Of a DNA stretch of 6,331 nt, positions 5,086-6,331 are shown piece after piece. The translations under genes and the position numbers were made by a program. This DNA comes from Methylotenera_A sp036675645 (GTDB taxonomy: Bacteria; Pseudomonadota; Gammaproteobacteria; Burkholderiales; Methylophilaceae): NCBI GenBank assembly GCA_036675645.1, contig JAKFEP010000077.1, forward strand, positions 1 through 6,331. Direction: 5' to 3'. How positions within the stretch are numbered: position 1 is the stretch's first letter; every line of letters starts with the position of its first letter. The notes beneath the pieces are model-generated. The model had not been told where the DNA came from. It saw only the letters and a list, made by a program, of their open reading frames with translations, and did not search any database.

Positions 5086-5109
5086 TTTATAATGCACTTT
5101 ATAATGCGC
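5086..5109 (+). repeat. Tandem duplicated 12-mer TTTATAATGCrC, each copy with a consensus -10 hexamer
   Basis: TTTATAATGCAC (5086-5097) and TTTATAATGCGC (5098-5109) differ at one base. Each contains TATAAT (5088-5093 and 5100-5105). No matching -35 box or TGn extension is present at the right distance, so promoter activity is uncertain. The duplication forms nearly the whole left arm of the terminator hairpin. Confidence 0.5.
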
Positions 5110-5150
5110 AATCTAATCTAGGTTCGCATTAGTAAAGTGCATTATTTTTT
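5089..5150 (+). terminator. Long Rho-independent terminator hairpin after zwf
   Basis: Bases 5089-5108 pair with 5125-5145 as 20 Watson-Crick pairs with one bulged G at 5132. Beyond a bulged C5109 the stem can continue with 5110-5114 against 5120-5124 (one G-U pair), leaving a 5-nt loop at 5115-5119. A six-T run (5145-5150) follows the base of the stem; its first T is also the last paired base. This should end the gnd-zwf transcript. The stem is much longer and more AT-rich than a usual terminator, and there is no T-run on the opposite side, so it works in the plus direction only. It lies 37 nt before dcd and could also act as a leader structure if transcription begins upstream. Confidence 0.75.
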
Positions 5151-5181
5151 GCATAAAGAATAGAAAGCTTAAAGTAAAAAC

Positions 5182-5757
5182 ATGAGTATAAAATCTGATA
5201 AATGGATACGCCAAATGGCTGAACAACATGGCATGATTGAGCCGTTTGAGCCCAATCAAGTCAAACAAAATGCCGAAGGCCAGCGCATGGTTTCATACGG
5301 CACTTCCAGTTATGGCTACGATATTCGCTGTAGTAAAGAATTCAAGCTCTTTACCAATTTGAATAGCACGATTGTAGACCCGAAAAACTTCGACCCGAAT
5401 TCATTTGTGGAAGTGAATGCCGATTATTGCATCATTCCACCCAATTCATTCGCGCTTGCCCGCACCGTTGAATATTTCCGCATCCCGCGTAACGTACTCA
5501 CCATCTGTTTAGGCAAATCCACTTACGCACGCTGCGGCATTATTGTAAACGTCACGCCATTTGAACCAGAATGGGAAGGCTATGTCACACTTGAATTCAG
5601 CAATACGACGCCGTTACCTGCAAAAATCTATGCCAATGAAGGTTGTGCCCAAGTATTGTTTTTTGAAGCGGATGCAGATGACGTATGCGAAACCAGTTAT
5701 AAAGACCGTGGTGGTAAGTATCAAGGTCAAGTTGGCGTTACTCTACCTAAGATTTAA
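5182..5757 (+). CDS. dcd: dCTP deaminase
   Basis: Deaminates dCTP to dUTP, supplying dUTP for thymidylate synthesis, in the cytoplasm as a homotrimer of the dUTPase fold. The 191 residues match the family (about 188-193). Motifs are SYGYDIRCS (43-51), the nucleotide-binding GKSTYARCGI (111-120) with Ser113 and Arg117, and TPFEPEWEGYVTLEFSN (125-141), which includes the catalytic Glu138. The C-terminal lid SYKDRGGKYQGQVG (172-185) closes over the triphosphate. The N terminus MSIKSDKWIRQMAEQHGMI is the standard family start, so the ATG at 5182 is secure; the ribosome binding site is only a weak AAAG. It is preceded by the zwf terminator and followed after 13 bp by a decarboxylase gene. No certain promoter is seen in the 36 bp between terminator and start. 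Confidence 0.97.
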   Translation: MSIKSDKWIRQMAEQHGMIEPFEPNQVKQNAEGQRMVSYGTSSYGYDIRCSKEFKLFTNLNSTIVDPKNFDPNSFVEVNADYCIIPPNSFALARTVEYFRIPRNVLTICLGKSTYARCGIIVNVTPFEPEWEGYVTLEFSNTTPLPAKIYANEGCAQVLFFEADADDVCETSYKDRGGKYQGQVGVTLPKI

Positions 5758-5759
5758 TT

Positions 5760-5764
5760 AAGGA
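5760..5764 (+). promoter_or_regulatory. Ribosome binding site of the downstream decarboxylase
   Basis: AAGGA lies 6 bases before the ATG at 5771 and begins 2 bases after the dcd stop codon. It fixes the start and supports cotranscription with dcd. Confidence 0.7.
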
Positions 5765-5770
5765 AATTGG

Positions 5771-6331
5771 ATGAAATTTAGATTTCCAGTCGTCATTATT
5801 GACGAAGACTTTCGTTCTGAAAACTCTTCTGGCTTAGGCATTCGTATGCTGGCCAAAGCCATTGAGGAAGAAGGCTTTGAGGTGTTGGGTGTCACTAGTT
5901 ATGGCGACCTTACCTCATTCGCCCAGCAACAAAGCCGCGCTTCAGCTTTTATTCTTTCGATTGACGACAATGAATTTATTGAGGGCAATCAAGAAGCGTT
6001 AGAAAATTTGCGCAAGTTTGTGGATGAAATTCGTTACCGTAATGAAGAAATCCCCATTTTCTTGCATGGGGAAACACGCACTTCACGGCACATACCGAAT
6101 GAGATTCTGCGTGAGTTGAATGGTTTTATTCACATGTATGAAGATACGCCAGAATTTGTGGCGCGCTACATCCTGCGTGAAGCACGCACCTACCTAGATA
6201 GCCTGCCGCCGCCATTTTTTAAAGCGCTGACTGAATATGCAGCTGATGGCTCGTATTCCTGGCATTGTCCAGGCCACTCAGGCGGCGTCGCATTTTTAAA
6301 ATCACCGGTCGGCCAAATGTTTCACCAGTTT
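5771..6331 (+). CDS. PLP-dependent Orn/Lys/Arg decarboxylase, N-terminal part (cut by window edge)
   Basis: A member of the large bacterial fold-type I decarboxylases (LdcC/AdiA/SpeF family), which turn lysine, arginine or ornithine into the matching di- or polyamine. The window contains exactly 187 codons, open to the end. Residues 1 to about 130 form the N-terminal CheY-like wing domain, beginning MKFRFPVVIIDEDF. The linker and the start of the PLP domain follow, with the family signature SWHCPGHSGG at 163-172 and FLKSPVGQMF at 175-184. The PLP-binding lysine and substrate-specificity residues lie outside the window, so which amino acid is used cannot be decided. The 13-bp gap to dcd and good Shine-Dalgarno sequence imply a dcd-decarboxylase operon, a pairing I recall from other betaproteobacteria. 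Confidence 0.9.
   Translation, partial: MKFRFPVVIIDEDFRSENSSGLGIRMLAKAIEEEGFEVLGVTSYGDLTSFAQQQSRASAFILSIDDNEFIEGNQEALENLRKFVDEIRYRNEEIPIFLHGETRTSRHIPNEILRELNGFIHMYEDTPEFVARYILREARTYLDSLPPPFFKALTEYAADGSYSWHCPGHSGGVAFLKSPVGQMFHQF

Noticed and set aside
1..6331. Defence system, toxin-antitoxin pair, insertion sequence, prophage or integron
   Set aside because: Nearly all coding capacity is assigned to metG, apbC, pgl, gnd, zwf, dcd and a decarboxylase. No transposase, integrase, small paired ORFs or terminal inverted repeats are seen.

Overview
The window looks like chromosomal DNA of a betaproteobacterium, most likely a ribulose-monophosphate-cycle methylotroph of the Methylophilaceae (Methylotenera/Methylobacillus type). 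This assignment is inferred from the protein sequences and from a short, NAD-type 6-phosphogluconate dehydrogenase grouped with zwf and pgl. No 16S rRNA or hps/hpi/mxa/xox gene is present to confirm it. All genes are intact except the two cut by the window edges. There are no tRNA or rRNA genes, insertion sequences, CRISPR arrays or phage genes.

Layout. Positions 1-332 (minus strand) hold the 5' part of metG (methionyl-tRNA synthetase), divergent from apbC/mrp (394-1482, plus), an Fe-S cluster carrier ATPase. Their 61-bp gap contains two back-to-back extended -10 boxes. pgl (6-phosphogluconolactonase, minus, 1550-2233) is convergent with apbC. A regulatory region of about 330 bp (2234-2562), rich in short dyads and repeated TTTTGCATAA motifs, separates pgl from the divergent gnd (2563-3468). 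zwf (3546-5045) follows gnd, and the 77-bp gnd-zwf gap is filled mostly by a four-copy 15-bp tandem repeat. A very long, nearly perfect hairpin with a T-run (5089-5150) follows zwf. dcd (dCTP deaminase, 5182-5757) comes next, then the start of a PLP-dependent Orn/Lys/Arg decarboxylase (5771 to the window end), with a 13-bp gap that suggests an operon.

Function. zwf, pgl and gnd together encode the complete oxidative branch glucose-6-P -> 6-phosphogluconolactone -> 6-phosphogluconate -> ribulose-5-P + CO2. In RuMP methylotrophs this branch, joined to hexulose-phosphate synthase/isomerase, is the cyclic route for formaldehyde oxidation and supplies NAD(P)H. Here the three genes lie between apbC and dcd, housekeeping genes with no metabolic link to them.

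I see no exotic multi-gene system. The unusual material is noncoding: the repeat between gnd and zwf, whose frame stays open from the gnd stop to the zwf start; the oversized zwf-dcd hairpin built on a duplicated 12-mer containing TATAAT; and the symmetrical metG/apbC promoter pair. All promoter calls were made by eye.
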